DNA of 46,090 nucleotides from assembly GCF_002237755.1 (NCBI RefSeq), contig NZ_MWSJ01000033.1:1-46090 (forward strand), in the 5' to 3' direction. Origin of the DNA: Lysinibacillus sp. KCTC 33748 (GTDB taxonomy: Bacteria > Bacillota > Bacilli > Bacillales_A > Planococcaceae). The translations under genes and the position numbers were made by a program. The notes beneath the pieces are model-generated. The model did no database searches and was not told where the DNA came from. It worked only from the letters and a program-made list of their open reading frames with translations. The number at the start of each line of letters is the position of its first letter. Within the stretch, counting starts at the first letter, position 1. Positions 17,994 to 26,441 of this stretch are shown here, piece after piece.

Positions 17994-18302
17994 AGAATAC
18001 CCCCTATTTTTACCCTCTGCTATTTTAATCTAGTAACTTCAAAATCATCTTTTTGTAAACTTAATGATACATTATACCTTTCTTATCGACCGAAAGAGTG
18101 AAAAAATGTGTAGTTTTCAAGAATTTTTTACCACTTATTGACTACATATGAAATAAGTAATCCTGACAGGCTATAGTGAGATACTTTTACAATCGCCTTA
18201 GTTATTTATTTGTGGGTGTCGAACGCTAACTTACCCTTCTGCATATCATATTTATAATCAGGTATGTCATCAATGATAAATCACTATTGAAAGGAGATCG
18301 TT
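17994..18302. other. Divergent spacer, MCP and yqfQ promoters
   Basis: A good minus-strand -10 (TATAAT, complement of 18071-18076) lies about 80 bases before the MCP start, and a GTCGATAA stretch nearby weakly resembles a sigma-D -10. On the plus strand TATAAT at 18253-18258 with TTACCC 16 bases upstream may serve yqfQ. No repeat family copy is seen. Confidence 0.4.
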
Positions 18303-18833
18303 ATGGTATTTAGACCACCTTATCAGTTCCCAATGTATCCTGGTGGCATGGGAATGCCAAGAATGCCCATGCAAATGCCGATGCAAATGCCTCCACAGAT
18401 GTCACCACAGTCCTTTTTCCCGCCCGGAGGCTTTCCAAATCAAGCACGAATGCCGGGTGGCTTTCCAATGTCTAGTGGAATAGGATCATTTGGAGGACAA
18501 ATGCCAATGCCATCTATGCAGGAGCCATCAAAAATAGGTTCATTTTTGCAGCAGGCGAATAGCTTATTTAACTCAGCGAAAACATATACGCCTTACATTC
18601 AGCAAGCAATGCCAATGGTGAAAAATATTCCATCACTTTTAAAATTGTATAAAGGGTTTCAAGGTCTTCCTGCTGCTGGAGCTGCCGCAGGGGCTGGAGC
18701 AGTAGCAGCTGAAGCAGCAGCTAGCGGAGGAGGAGGTTCTAGCAAAAGTCGAAAAGCGTCTCGAGAAAATACATCCTATACACCAGCTAACCCACTTCCG
18801 TCTAAGCCTCGTATTTTCCAGCCGCCTATGTAG
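18303..18833 (+). CDS. yqfQ: YqfQ/VrrA-like Met-Pro-Gly-rich protein
   Basis: A 176-aa protein of unknown function. Residues 1-75 are extremely rich in Met, Pro, Gly and Gln, with short repeats (MPMQMPMQMPP) encoded by near-identical 12-base units. Residues 80-115 look helical, then an Ala/Gly-rich stretch and a basic, Ser-rich tail ending in PRIFQPPM. Position beside ispH matches B. subtilis yqfQ and the VrrA family of B. anthracis, where repeat number varies between strains. The ATG follows GAAAGGAG. There is no signal peptide. Family assignment rests on position plus composition. Confidence 0.72.
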   Translation: MVFRPPYQFPMYPGGMGMPRMPMQMPMQMPPQMSPQSFFPPGGFPNQARMPGGFPMSSGIGSFGGQMPMPSMQEPSKIGSFLQQANSLFNSAKTYTPYIQQAMPMVKNIPSLLKLYKGFQGLPAAGAAAGAGAVAAEAAASGGGGSSKSRKASRENTSYTPANPLPSKPRIFQPPM

Positions 18834-18845
18834 ATGAAGGTTTCT

Positions 18846-18874
18846 TTGTATTCGCCGTTCTTGTCCGTTATAAT
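18846..18874 (+). promoter_or_regulatory. Sigma-A-type promoter of ispH
   Basis: TTGTAT (18846-18851) and a perfect TATAAT (18869-18874) are separated by 17 bases, just after the yqfQ stop codon. This gives ispH its own start about 25-30 bases upstream of its ATG. Confidence 0.65.
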
Positions 18875-18906
18875 GTAGATAGGTAAGCTTGAAAGGAGTC
18901 ACAACC

Positions 18907-19875
18907 ATGCAAGTATTAAAAATTAATCCACGTGGCTATTGCTACGGTGTTGTTGATGCGATGGTCATCGCTCGAAACGCCGCATTAGATAAAACATTAC
19001 CAAGACCTATCTACATTTTAGGTATGATTGTGCATAATAAACATGTCACGGATGCATTTGAAGAAGATGGCATCATCACATTAGATGGCGAGAATCGTTT
19101 AGAAATTATTGAACAAGTTGAAACTGGCACTGTTATTTTCACAGCGCACGGTGTTTCACCTGAAATTCGTGAAATTGCGAAGCGAAAAGGCTTAGTATCC
19201 ATTGATGCTACATGTCCTGACGTAACAGTTACACACGATTTAATTCGTGAAAAATCATCAAATGGCTATGATATTATTTATATCGGTAAAAAAGGCCATC
19301 CTGAGCCAGAAGGAGCAATTGGCGTTGCACCAGATCACGTGCATTTAGTACAATCATCCACTGATATTGATGCATTAAATTTAACGAATGATAAATTACT
19401 AGTAACGAATCAAACGACGATGAGTCAATGGGATGTCGCTCATTTAATGGATAGTTTAAAAGAGAAATTCCCACATATTGAAGTGCATAAAGAGATTTGT
19501 TTAGCAACCCAGGTACGTCAAGAGGCAGTTGCTCAGCAAGCCGGGGAAGCAGAATTACTTATTGTTGTTGGTGATCCAAAATCCAATAACTCAAATCGTT
19601 TAACACAAGTATCTGTTGAAATAGCAGGTACGCCATCTTATCGAATTGCAGACGTTTCTGAGCTAAAAATTGAATGGTTAAAAGGCATTAATTCCGTCGC
19701 TGTCACTGCAGGGGCGTCAACGCCAACACCAATTGTAAAAGAGGTTATTTCATTCCTTGATCAATTCGATGAAAATGATGAATCAACACATAGCATTAAG
19801 CGTACAGTTACATTAGATAAAATTTTACCTAAAATTAAAACGCCAAAGCCTGTTGATAAAATTATGCCGGACTAA
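18907..19875 (+). CDS. ispH: HMBPP reductase IspH (LytB)
   Basis: 4-hydroxy-3-methylbut-2-enyl diphosphate reductase, the last step of the MEP isoprenoid pathway, giving IPP and DMAPP. The three Fe-S cluster cysteines lie in RGYCYGV (residue 12), ATCPDV and EICLATQ; the motifs FTAHGVSP and [14 protein letters not shown] are typical. Length is 322 aa. The ATG at 18907 follows GAAAGGAG with good spacing. An in-frame TTG at 18889 would precede that site and is rejected. It has its own promoter and terminator. Confidence 0.96.
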   Translation: MQVLKINPRGYCYGVVDAMVIARNAALDKTLPRPIYILGMIVHNKHVTDAFEEDGIITLDGENRLEIIEQVETGTVIFTAHGVSPEIREIAKRKGLVSIDATCPDVTVTHDLIREKSSNGYDIIYIGKKGHPEPEGAIGVAPDHVHLVQSSTDIDALNLTNDKLLVTNQTTMSQWDVAHLMDSLKEKFPHIEVHKEICLATQVRQEAVAQQAGEAELLIVVGDPKSNNSNRLTQVSVEIAGTPSYRIADVSELKIEWLKGINSVAVTAGASTPTPIVKEVISFLDQFDENDESTHSIKRTVTLDKILPKIKTPKPVDKIMPD

Positions 19876-19881
19876 TTGAAG

Positions 19882-19916
19882 AATCCTGATTGTTGAAACA
19901 GACAATCAGGATTTTT
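19882..19916. terminator. Terminator after ispH
   Basis: Twelve-base arms AATCCTGATTGT (19882-19893) and ACAATCAGGATT (19902-19913), followed by a T run. It lies between the convergent ispH and dctR ends and could serve both strands. Confidence 0.9.
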
Positions 19917-19918
19917 CA

Positions 19919-20620
19919 TTATTTACTAAAGTAATAGTTGACCGGACGACCAATGCCACCATAATGTACATCCATCGTAATTTCCTTTTGCTTCTCTAAA
20001 TAATCTAAGTATCGTCTTGCTGTTACGCGTGCAATACCTATACCACTGGCAACTTCTTCGGCCGATGCTCCTTCTACAGATTGCAAATAGTGCACAACTT
20101 TCTCTAGTGTTGCACGATTAAACCCTTTAGGTAAACTTTTTTCCGGGCGTACGACATTTGTTTGCTGCACCTCATTATGCCCATCATGGTAATGGAATAA
20201 TTGATCGAGCTCCCCCTGTGTTAGCTCACGCCCTGTTTGTATTTGCTTTTTGAAGCGCAAATAATTTTCAAGCGTGCCTTGCACTCGTTCAAATGAAAAA
20301 GGTTTCATAATATAATCAAAGACGCCAAGATGCAGGACCTGTTTGACCGTTTCCATATCATTAGCAGCGGTTACCGTAATTACATCTACTGGTAATTCAA
20401 GTTCACGAATTTTTCGTAAGCTTGTCACTCCATCCTGCTCTGGCATGAAAATATCCATAAATACTAATTCTGGTTTAAGTTTTCGAATTTGAGCAATCCC
20501 CTCTACTCCATTTGAGGCTTGTCCAATTACTTCAAATCCAGCTATCTTTTCAATAAATTGGCGATTAACTTCTCGCACCATCGGATCGTCCTCTATTAAT
20601 AAAACCTTTGTTTGTGTCAC
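19919..20620 (-). CDS. dctR: C4-dicarboxylate response regulator DctR
   Basis: A response regulator of the CitB/DcuR class that activates dicarboxylate uptake genes. The receiver domain has IEDD (9-12), phospho-acceptor D56 (VFMDIFMP) and the conserved Lys of IMKPFSFERV. The C-terminal helix-turn-helix reads ASGIGIARVTARRYLDYLEK. Length is 233 aa. The GTG start at 20620 lies six bases after GGAGGG; an in-frame GTG at 20638 precedes that site. It follows dctS with a gap of about 130 bases. The name is given by order with dctS, dctB and a dicarboxylate carrier as in B. subtilis ydbEFGH. Confidence 0.85.
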   Translation of the reverse strand: MTQTKVLLIEDDPMVREVNRQFIEKIAGFEVIGQASNGVEGIAQIRKLKPELVFMDIFMPEQDGVTSLRKIRELELPVDVITVTAANDMETVKQVLHLGVFDYIMKPFSFERVQGTLENYLRFKKQIQTGRELTQGELDQLFHYHDGHNEVQQTNVVRPEKSLPKGFNRATLEKVVHYLQSVEGASAEEVASGIGIARVTARRYLDYLEKQKEITMDVHYGGIGRPVNYYFSK

Positions 20621-20749
20621 TGTTAGCCCTCCATACACTCTGTTCTATCTCTATATGTGTAAATTTTCTCAAATGAACCATAAGTAGTCGTCCAGTCTTT
20701 ACTCTAATCAAAAAACAATTGTTACTCTCAGCCTTTGGTAATATGCCTA

Positions 20750-22351
20750 TTAAGTATGGTAAAAAGTTATTAAAAAGCTTGTTCCCTTATTCGGCTCACT
20801 TATGACTTCTATTTCTCCCTTTCCTTTTTGTACAATTTCTTTTATTAAATAAAGTCCAATGCCCCGACCTTTTTTCTCTTTTGTCGAATAACCATTATCA
20901 AAAATATGTGATTTTATTTCATTTGTCATGCCTATACCATTATCTGTTACTAGAATTGCAAGCACATCCTCATCCTCATCAACAGAAACATGGATCATTT
21001 TTTCTTCAATTTGTACATCCTTTAATGCATCAAAAGCATTTTCAATTAAGTTACCAAATAAAATAACGAAATCATGGTGGTCTAAATTGTTAGGAAATGT
21101 TGTCAAACGGCTTTCTCTGTCAATCTCCAGTAGAATTCCCTGCTCTTTCGCATAAGAAATTTTACTAAGGAGAAGCCCTGAAATATTTTCATTTTTAATC
21201 CGTTCATTTAAAAAATTTGTAATTTCATCGTGTTCTTCTTTTACTTGCGTTAAGTAAGTGAGTGCTTGTTCATGATGTCCAAGCTGCAAAAGACCAGCAA
21301 TTGTGTGCAATTTATTTTTATGCTCATGCGTTTGTACGCGTAATGCTTGTACGAATGCCTTAACACCCGTTAATTCCTCTGCAAGTTTTTTCACTTCTGT
21401 ACGATCCTTAAACATGGCCACAGCGCCAACTGTTTTTCCATTAACTTGTATAGGAATACGATTACTCATAATACTGTGATCATTTATATAGAGCTCACGA
21501 TTGAAAATAGGTTGATCTAGCTCCAAAATTTCCGGTAATCGTGTATCCGGTAATATATCAAAAATTTTCTTCCCTATTAATGTTGATGGTTGTTTATGTA
21601 CACCTAATATTTCACACGCTTTTTCATTAAATATTGTGATTGTCAATTCATTATCTATAGCAATAATCCCTTCATGCATTGCGTTAAAGGTTTCTGTTCT
21701 TTCTACATACATTTTAGCAATTTCATGAGGTTCTAACCCAAACATTTGCTTTTTCATATGAAGGCCTAACGTATGAGCCCCCCATGCACTAAAGAAAAGA
21801 GACAATAAGATTGTAATGATTAATTCTGTTTGAATCGATTGTAGTAACTCCGCAATAGTTAAAACACTATAACCTACTACTACTACACCTATTTGTCTTC
21901 CTTCTTTACTCATTATCGGGACGAATGCTCGTACCATATCTCCATGTTCACCATGTGCAATAGATGTATAATAATGCTCAGAAAACGCTGCATTTAGATC
22001 ACCTGATTGCGAAACACGACCGATCTCTTCTGTTTTTGGATGTGAATACTTGCGCCTTTGCATATCAAGGACAACAATATACTGCGCTCCATTTATATCA
22101 CGTATTTCTTCCACTACAGGATTAATGTGTTCCGTAGCCTCATTAAAATTATTATTTGCAATGTACGTTTTTAGCTCAGGAAGCTGTGATACTGTTTTTG
22201 CGACAAGCAGAGCCTGATTTCCAAGCTTATCCTTTTGTTCATTCATGACATACCCTAGCAAAAATGTACCACCTATACTAAAGGAGAGCATGAGAATAAA
22301 AAAAGTCAGAGACATAATTTTTCTCTTCATCGATAATTTTTGAAATTTCAA
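20750..22351 (-). CDS. dctS: C4-dicarboxylate sensor kinase DctS
   Basis: A membrane histidine kinase of the CitA/DcuS class. It has an N-terminal helix (about 13-33), an extracytoplasmic PAS/Cache-like domain (about 35-170) with QYIVVLDMQRRKYSHP, a second helix (about 172-195), and a cytoplasmic PAS (about 215-320). The Spo0B-type dimerisation region HEHKNKLHTIAGLLQLG has its phospho-His near residue 340. The ATPase domain carries NLIENAFDAL and GRGIGLYLIKEIV. Length is 533 aa. The start is TTG, eight bases after AGAGGAGG. It is divergent from dctB. Confidence 0.88.
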   Translation of the reverse strand: MKFQKLSMKRKIMSLTFFILMLSFSIGGTFLLGYVMNEQKDKLGNQALLVAKTVSQLPELKTYIANNNFNEATEHINPVVEEIRDINGAQYIVVLDMQRRKYSHPKTEEIGRVSQSGDLNAAFSEHYYTSIAHGEHGDMVRAFVPIMSKEGRQIGVVVVGYSVLTIAELLQSIQTELIITILLSLFFSAWGAHTLGLHMKKQMFGLEPHEIAKMYVERTETFNAMHEGIIAIDNELTITIFNEKACEILGVHKQPSTLIGKKIFDILPDTRLPEILELDQPIFNRELYINDHSIMSNRIPIQVNGKTVGAVAMFKDRTEVKKLAEELTGVKAFVQALRVQTHEHKNKLHTIAGLLQLGHHEQALTYLTQVKEEHDEITNFLNERIKNENISGLLLSKISYAKEQGILLEIDRESRLTTFPNNLDHHDFVILFGNLIENAFDALKDVQIEEKMIHVSVDEDEDVLAILVTDNGIGMTNEIKSHIFDNGYSTKEKKGRGIGLYLIKEIVQKGKGEIEVISEPNKGTSFLITFYHT

Positions 22352-22441
22352 GATGTACGCCTCCTCTTACTATATTTTAGCTTACTCCATATGTTAGAAT
22401 AACAAAAACATCAGAAAATACGAATAAATTGGGTGTAATTG

Positions 22442-23491
22442 ATGAAAAAATTTATTATTGGAACAATAGTAACCGTTTTATTATTAACGATAGCGATTGG
22501 TGTTCAACAAGGCTTACTATTCGCCAAGCCTCTTCCCTATGACCATGAGCAAAAAGGCTTGGATACACAAATAACGATTCATTTAAGTCATGTAGTAGCT
22601 GAGAATACACCAAAAGGACAAGCGGCAAGTAAATTCGCCGAGCTTGTTCAGGAAAAAACAAATGGTGAGGTGAAGGTACACGTCTACCCAAACTCTTCTT
22701 TGTTTAATGATGAAAATGAGTTTCAGGCTTTAGAAAATGGAGAAGTAGAAATGATTATCCCTACTTTTTCAAAGATGACATCCTATATACCAAATTTGCA
22801 GGTTCTTGATTTACCTTATCTTTTTAATACGGATGATGAAGTCCACGAAGTTCTTACAGGTTCGATTGGTGAAGAATTGTTAAATGAGCTTGAACCTTTT
22901 CATATAAAAGGACTAGGTTTTTGGCATAATGGCTTTAAACATTTAACTACTGTCAATCACCCTATTCATAGATTTGAAGACTTAAAAGGCCTACGAGTCC
23001 GTACAATGCCAAGTAAAACGCTTGAAAAGCAATTCGAGGCTGTTGGGGCTACCCCAACTCCAATTTCCTTTAGCGAGGTTTTTACTGATTTAGAATCGAA
23101 TACTATTGATGCTCAGGAAAACACAGCGTCAAACATTTATTCTAAAGGTTTCTATAAGGTGCAAAAGCATATGACATTAACTAAGCATGGCATTTTAGGA
23201 TACGCTGTTTTAATAAACGATAAGTTTTGGAAATCCTTACCTCCTAAAATCCAAAAGCAGATTATGGAGGCTATGAAGGAAACAACAGACTGGCAATTTG
23301 AACAAGCTGTAGAAATGAACAAAGAAGATTTACAAAAGCTTGAGCAGCAAGATAACTTTGAGATTTATACGATGAGCAATGAGGAACGACAACGTTTTAA
23401 AGAAAAACTAGCACCTGTCTATGATTTTTATAGAAACAATGTACAAAACAACGATGTTTTATCCGAAATAGAAAAAATTGTATCTCCTTAA
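22442..23491 (+). CDS. dctB: TRAP-type C4-dicarboxylate binding protein DctB
   Basis: An extracytoplasmic binding protein of the DctP/TRAP family. An N-terminal hydrophobic helix (about 4-21) is followed by family blocks HVVAENTPKGQAASKFAEL, LDLPYLF, RVRTMPSK and VFTDLESNTIDAQENT. No lipobox Cys is seen, so it is either cleaved or anchored by the helix. No TRAP membrane subunits are nearby. In B. subtilis the equivalent DctB works with DctS as a co-sensor instead of a transporter part, and the same is inferred here. The ATG at 22442 is preceded by a weak GGGTG site. Confidence 0.83.
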   Translation: MKKFIIGTIVTVLLLTIAIGVQQGLLFAKPLPYDHEQKGLDTQITIHLSHVVAENTPKGQAASKFAELVQEKTNGEVKVHVYPNSSLFNDENEFQALENGEVEMIIPTFSKMTSYIPNLQVLDLPYLFNTDDEVHEVLTGSIGEELLNELEPFHIKGLGFWHNGFKHLTTVNHPIHRFEDLKGLRVRTMPSKTLEKQFEAVGATPTPISFSEVFTDLESNTIDAQENTASNIYSKGFYKVQKHMTLTKHGILGYAVLINDKFWKSLPPKIQKQIMEAMKETTDWQFEQAVEMNKEDLQKLEQQDNFEIYTMSNEERQRFKEKLAPVYDFYRNNVQNNDVLSEIEKIVSP

Positions 23492-23565
23492 AGTGAAACT
23501 TTTAAACAGTGAGGTTTCTTCACTGCCCGTTATTATGAAATTAATAATTTTGTTCATTAATGATA

Positions 23566-23597
23566 AAATTCTCACCTTCGTGGGGATTTTTTCTTTT
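23566..23597 (+). terminator. Probable terminator after dctB
   Basis: ATTCTCAC and GTGGGGAT can pair using two G-U wobbles around a CTTC loop and are followed by TTTTTT. A second small stem, CAGTGA/TCACTG, lies near 23507-23525. Confidence 0.65.
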
Positions 23598-23684
23598 GTA
23601 TTATAATAGATTCCAAAATTGCAAATCTACTATAAAACAGCCCCAAACTCTTACTATGACTAGTTTTATTGATCCTCCGACTAA

Positions 23685-23702
23685 AAATGAACAAAATGAA
23701 CA
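23685..23702 (+). promoter_or_regulatory. 9-bp tandem direct repeat, candidate DctR site
   Basis: AAATGAACA occurs twice without a gap, about 60-75 bases upstream of the cre box and dctA start region. The placement suits an activator such as DctR, but that assignment is only inferred. Confidence 0.35.
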
Positions 23703-23760
23703 ATAGAAACATTACGGACATAAAAACTATTGTCGGAAAATTTCAGCTATGATAACCACA

Positions 23761-23774
23761 TGAAAGCGTTCACA
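23761..23774 (+). promoter_or_regulatory. Catabolite response element (cre) before dctA
   Basis: TGAAAGCGTTCACA matches the cre consensus TGWAANCGNTNWCA at every fixed position. It lies 34 bases before the dctA ATG, overlapping or next to the promoter, so CcpA would repress dicarboxylate uptake when sugar is plentiful. Confidence 0.85.
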
Positions 23775-23807
23775 TAATATTCATAAGTAGTGTAAGGGGA
23801 GAACTTT

Positions 23808-25070
23808 ATGCGTATAAATTTTAAAAACTTAACTGTACAAGTACTGATTGCCATTGTGCTAGGTATTATTGTAGGTGCTACGTTTCCAGAGTTCGGAGCG
23901 AAGTTAAAAATATTAGCAGATATTTTTATTAAATTAATTAAGATGTTAATAGCTCCTATCATTTTCTTAACAGTCGTTATCGGAATTGGTAGTATGGGCG
24001 ATGTAAAAAAAGTTGGTAAAATTGGCGGGAAGGCATTAATTTATTTTGAAATTGTCTCTACTTTCGCACTAGCGATCGGCTTAATCGTTGTCAATATTGT
24101 ACAACCTGGTAAAGGATTTAATACAGCAGCTGCTAACGGTGCAGATGTTTCTCAATATACAGAGGCAGCAGCCGCTACAGAACATGGTATTGGTGCATTC
24201 ATTATGCAAATTATACCTGATAATGTTGTAGGAGCACTCGCAAATGGAGAGTTATTACCTGTTTTATTCTCAGCTGTTTTATTTGGCGTAGCAGCTGCTG
24301 CTATTGGTGAACCAGCTAAACCGGTTATTACATTTTTCGAACGAGTAGCAGATATATTCTTTAAAATTGTTAATATGGTCATGAAGGTTTCCCCGATTGG
24401 TGCATTTGGTGCAATGAGCTACACAATCGGAAATTTTGGTCTTAAATCACTTGGAAACTTAGGATTTTTAATGTTATCCGTGTATATTACAATGTTTATC
24501 TTTATCGTCGTGATCATTGGTCTTATTTCACGTTACTTCGGGTTTAGTATTTTTAAGTTCATTAAATATATTAAAGATGAAATTTTTATCGTTATTGGGA
24601 CATCATCATCAGAATCTGCACTGCCTTCGATGATGCGCAAATTAGAAAACTATGGTTGCTCAAAACAGGTTGTTGGTCTTGTCATTCCAACAGGGTACTC
24701 CTTTAACCTTGATGGCACGTCCATTTACTTATCCATGGCGGCTATTTTTATAGCACAAGCTTATGGAGTTGATTTAGATGTTTGGCATCAAATTACATTG
24801 CTTGCTATTTTAATGCTAACATCTAAAGGTGCGGCTGGTGTAACAGGCTCAGGCTTTATTACGCTCGCAGCAACATTAGCAGCATTCCCAATGATTCCAG
24901 TGGAAGGGATTGCACTTTTAATCGGGGTCGACCGCTTTATGTCTGAGGCTCGCGCCGTGACAAACTTAATTGGTAATGGTGTAGCAACTGTTGTCGTGTC
25001 AAAAATGGAAAAAGAATTCGATTCAGAACAAGAAAAACGTGCCCTTGCAGGAGAAGTCACAACTCAATAA
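23808..25070 (+). CDS. dctA: C4-dicarboxylate:cation symporter DctA
   Basis: A secondary carrier of the DAACS family (glutamate/dicarboxylate symporters), importing succinate, fumarate or malate with cations. Blocks of the family are clear: SSSESALPSMMRKLENYG (hairpin HP1), GYSFNLDGTSIYLSMAAIF, and the HP2 region GAAGVTGSGFITLAATLAA. Eight membrane helices are expected in 420 aa. The ATG follows AAGGGGAG. It sits downstream of dctB with its own cre-controlled promoter region. The equivalent in B. subtilis is named dctP. Confidence 0.92.
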   Translation: MRINFKNLTVQVLIAIVLGIIVGATFPEFGAKLKILADIFIKLIKMLIAPIIFLTVVIGIGSMGDVKKVGKIGGKALIYFEIVSTFALAIGLIVVNIVQPGKGFNTAAANGADVSQYTEAAAATEHGIGAFIMQIIPDNVVGALANGELLPVLFSAVLFGVAAAAIGEPAKPVITFFERVADIFFKIVNMVMKVSPIGAFGAMSYTIGNFGLKSLGNLGFLMLSVYITMFIFIVVIIGLISRYFGFSIFKFIKYIKDEIFIVIGTSSSESALPSMMRKLENYGCSKQVVGLVIPTGYSFNLDGTSIYLSMAAIFIAQAYGVDLDVWHQITLLAILMLTSKGAAGVTGSGFITLAATLAAFPMIPVEGIALLIGVDRFMSEARAVTNLIGNGVATVVVSKMEKEFDSEQEKRALAGEVTTQ

Positions 25071-25078
25071 TAAAAACA

Positions 25079-25125
25079 AAGGCTGTCCGAACGTGAAAAT
25101 CTCACATGATCGGTCAGCCTTTTTT
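25079..25125 (+). terminator. Terminator after dctA
   Basis: Twelve-base arms (25079-25090 and 25110-25121) with one mismatch, then a T run. Confidence 0.88.
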
Positions 25126-25273
25126 ATTGTTAAACTTTTTTTATCTAAAAAAAAACTTACGCATTTTATCATTCATTTATGATCCCTCTCTCTAACTGTC
25201 TATCAAAATTTTTGTTGAAGGTGAAACCTGGAGTTAAGCTTCCCCGTATAATAAGTAGATTGGAGGCTTTTTT

Positions 25274-25813
25274 ATGACTACATTTACCCTTACCTATCCA
25301 AAAGCTTTCGAAAGCTTTGCAAATATACCTATTGTGAATGAACAAAATGAGACGGTTTGTTTGCTACAAAAGGTTGAACGTTCATCCGTTGGAAAAGTAA
25401 TCAACGCTGTAATGTTAGTTGCTGCACAGCAGACATTGCCACATCGCTATGAAGCTCGTACTACTTTAGGAGCACCGCTTTTTCAAGTGCAATTTACACC
25501 ATTAACAAAGGGTGTTAGCCATCAGCTTATTATGCCAGATGGATCCATTTTACCGATACAACGGAAGACGGTTCAATTACTTGAATCCTCCTACTCCTTT
25601 ACAATGGATGGACTCGCTTTTCGCTTTGAAAAGGATTTTACTTCAACCGCCTATTTATATTGTAATGATGAAAAAATCGCAAGTGCTAGTACTATAGAAA
25701 CTGAGCTTTTGCGTATTGGGATATCTTTTAAACTTTTTAACTCTGACGATACGCTCTTTGTTGCTTTGCTAGCAACTCTGTATCAGGCTTTATTCTCAAT
25801 GAGTAATAAGTAG
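25274..25813 (+). CDS. Tubby-like (LURP-one-type) protein, unknown function
   Basis: A 179-aa soluble protein with alternating strand-like segments and no signal peptide or membrane helix. Phrases such as VCLLQKVERSSVGKVINAV, FQVQFTPLTKG and FRFEKDFTSTAYLYCNDEKIA resemble the tubby C-terminal-like/LURP-one fold found in small Bacillaceae proteins. That fold call is from pattern only. The ATG follows TTGGAGG. It is a single gene followed by a degenerate repeat and a terminator. Confidence 0.6.
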   Translation: MTTFTLTYPKAFESFANIPIVNEQNETVCLLQKVERSSVGKVINAVMLVAAQQTLPHRYEARTTLGAPLFQVQFTPLTKGVSHQLIMPDGSILPIQRKTVQLLESSYSFTMDGLAFRFEKDFTSTAYLYCNDEKIASASTIETELLRIGISFKLFNSDDTLFVALLATLYQALFSMSNK

Positions 25814-25914
25814 GCTCCTCACCAAAACGGTGATTCGTTACCATTCCAATTGGACACTTTCCTAGGGGTTTCAGTCGCAAATTCCTAGGAGTCGACCAGC
25901 CTCGCACCATTTTA
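25814..25914. repeat. Degenerate family A repeat
   Basis: It starts GGCTCCTCACCAAAACGGTG, comparable to GGCTCATCACCATAACG at 32.86 kb, and ends with GGAGTCGACCAGCC, comparable to GGAGTCGCCCAGCC. The centre has two CCTAGG palindromes. It lies directly behind the tubby-like gene. Confidence 0.5.
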
Positions 25915-26195
25915 TATACATAAAAATTCGGTTTAAATAGATATGAACGATAAAACTCCTATTGCTAGGAGTTTTTTTGATGGTAGTAATTATATTAAAT
26001 ATCTTCTATGCATTTACAACTACTTGTCGTTGATTTCTCATAAAAGCCAGTTTATGGCTTCCACTACTGCTAGAATCATTCAATATATTCCGGGACACGA
26101 AATAAATTCGCTTTGTTTTGACCTTTTTATGCCATCCCTCAAAAAGAGGAGTACACTAAAGAAGTAGAAATACTATACTTTCGGAGGCATTTACA
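25915..26195. other. Spacer without a convincing gene
   Basis: After the degenerate repeat comes a terminator (25954-25977) and then about 200 AT-rich bases. A 74-codon frame starting at 25943 begins inside the terminator stem and has no ribosome site, so it is not accepted. The end of this stretch contains the CGGAGG site of the 59-aa ORF. Confidence 0.6.
25954..25977 (+). terminator. Terminator after the tubby-like gene
   Basis: AACTCCTA (25954-25961) and TAGGAGTT (25966-25973) form a perfect stem with a TTGC loop, followed by a T run. Confidence 0.85.
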
Positions 26196-26375
26196 ATGAA
26201 TACAAAAGCAGCAGATATCAAAAATTTAATGACGCTAGATCTACTTATTCAAATCCTAGAGGAACGCGGTATTATGACAGATAGAGAATTAAAAGAACGT
26301 CTCACTAATAACGTTAAACTTTCCTCTATGGATGCAGATTTAAAAGAGAAAGTCATTGAAGAAATAAAACATTAA
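26196..26375 (+). CDS. Small hypothetical protein, 59 aa
   Basis: An ATG with a CGGAGG site about eight bases upstream opens a 59-codon frame. The protein is hydrophilic and predicted helical, with LLIQILEERGIMTDRELKER in its middle, a pattern like a short helix-turn-helix or dimerisation segment. There is no membrane helix and no Cys. A terminator follows 19 bases after the stop. I do not recognise the family. Codon use and ribosome site support a real gene. Confidence 0.65.
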   Translation: MNTKAADIKNLMTLDLLIQILEERGIMTDRELKERLTNNVKLSSMDADLKEKVIEEIKH

Positions 26376-26394
26376 TGGAATGGATGGCATATCA

Positions 26395-26441
26395 AAAAGG
26401 GCCGCTTCTTAAGCAATAAAAATACTGTAAGCGGTCCTTTT
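26395..26441. terminator. Bidirectional terminator
   Basis: Arms AAAAGGGCCGCTT (26395-26407) and AAGCGGTCCTTTT (26429-26441) pair with one wobble. T runs occur in both directions, serving the convergent 59-aa ORF and the PhzF-like gene. Confidence 0.9.

Larger units (their letters stand above)
23492..23807. other. Spacer between dctB and dctA
   Basis: This 316-base spacer holds a terminator-like hairpin (23566-23597), a tandem 9-bp direct repeat (23685-23702) and a cre site (23761-23774). I see no small gene in it. Confidence 0.7.

Noticed and set aside
17994..18110. Sigma-D promoter for the chemoreceptor gene
   Set aside because: GTCGATAA resembles the -10, but the TAAA -35 element is missing at the right distance; kept only as a remark.
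25943..26167. 74-codon plus-strand frame
   Set aside because: The start lies at a terminator stem and no ribosome site precedes it; the translation looks random.
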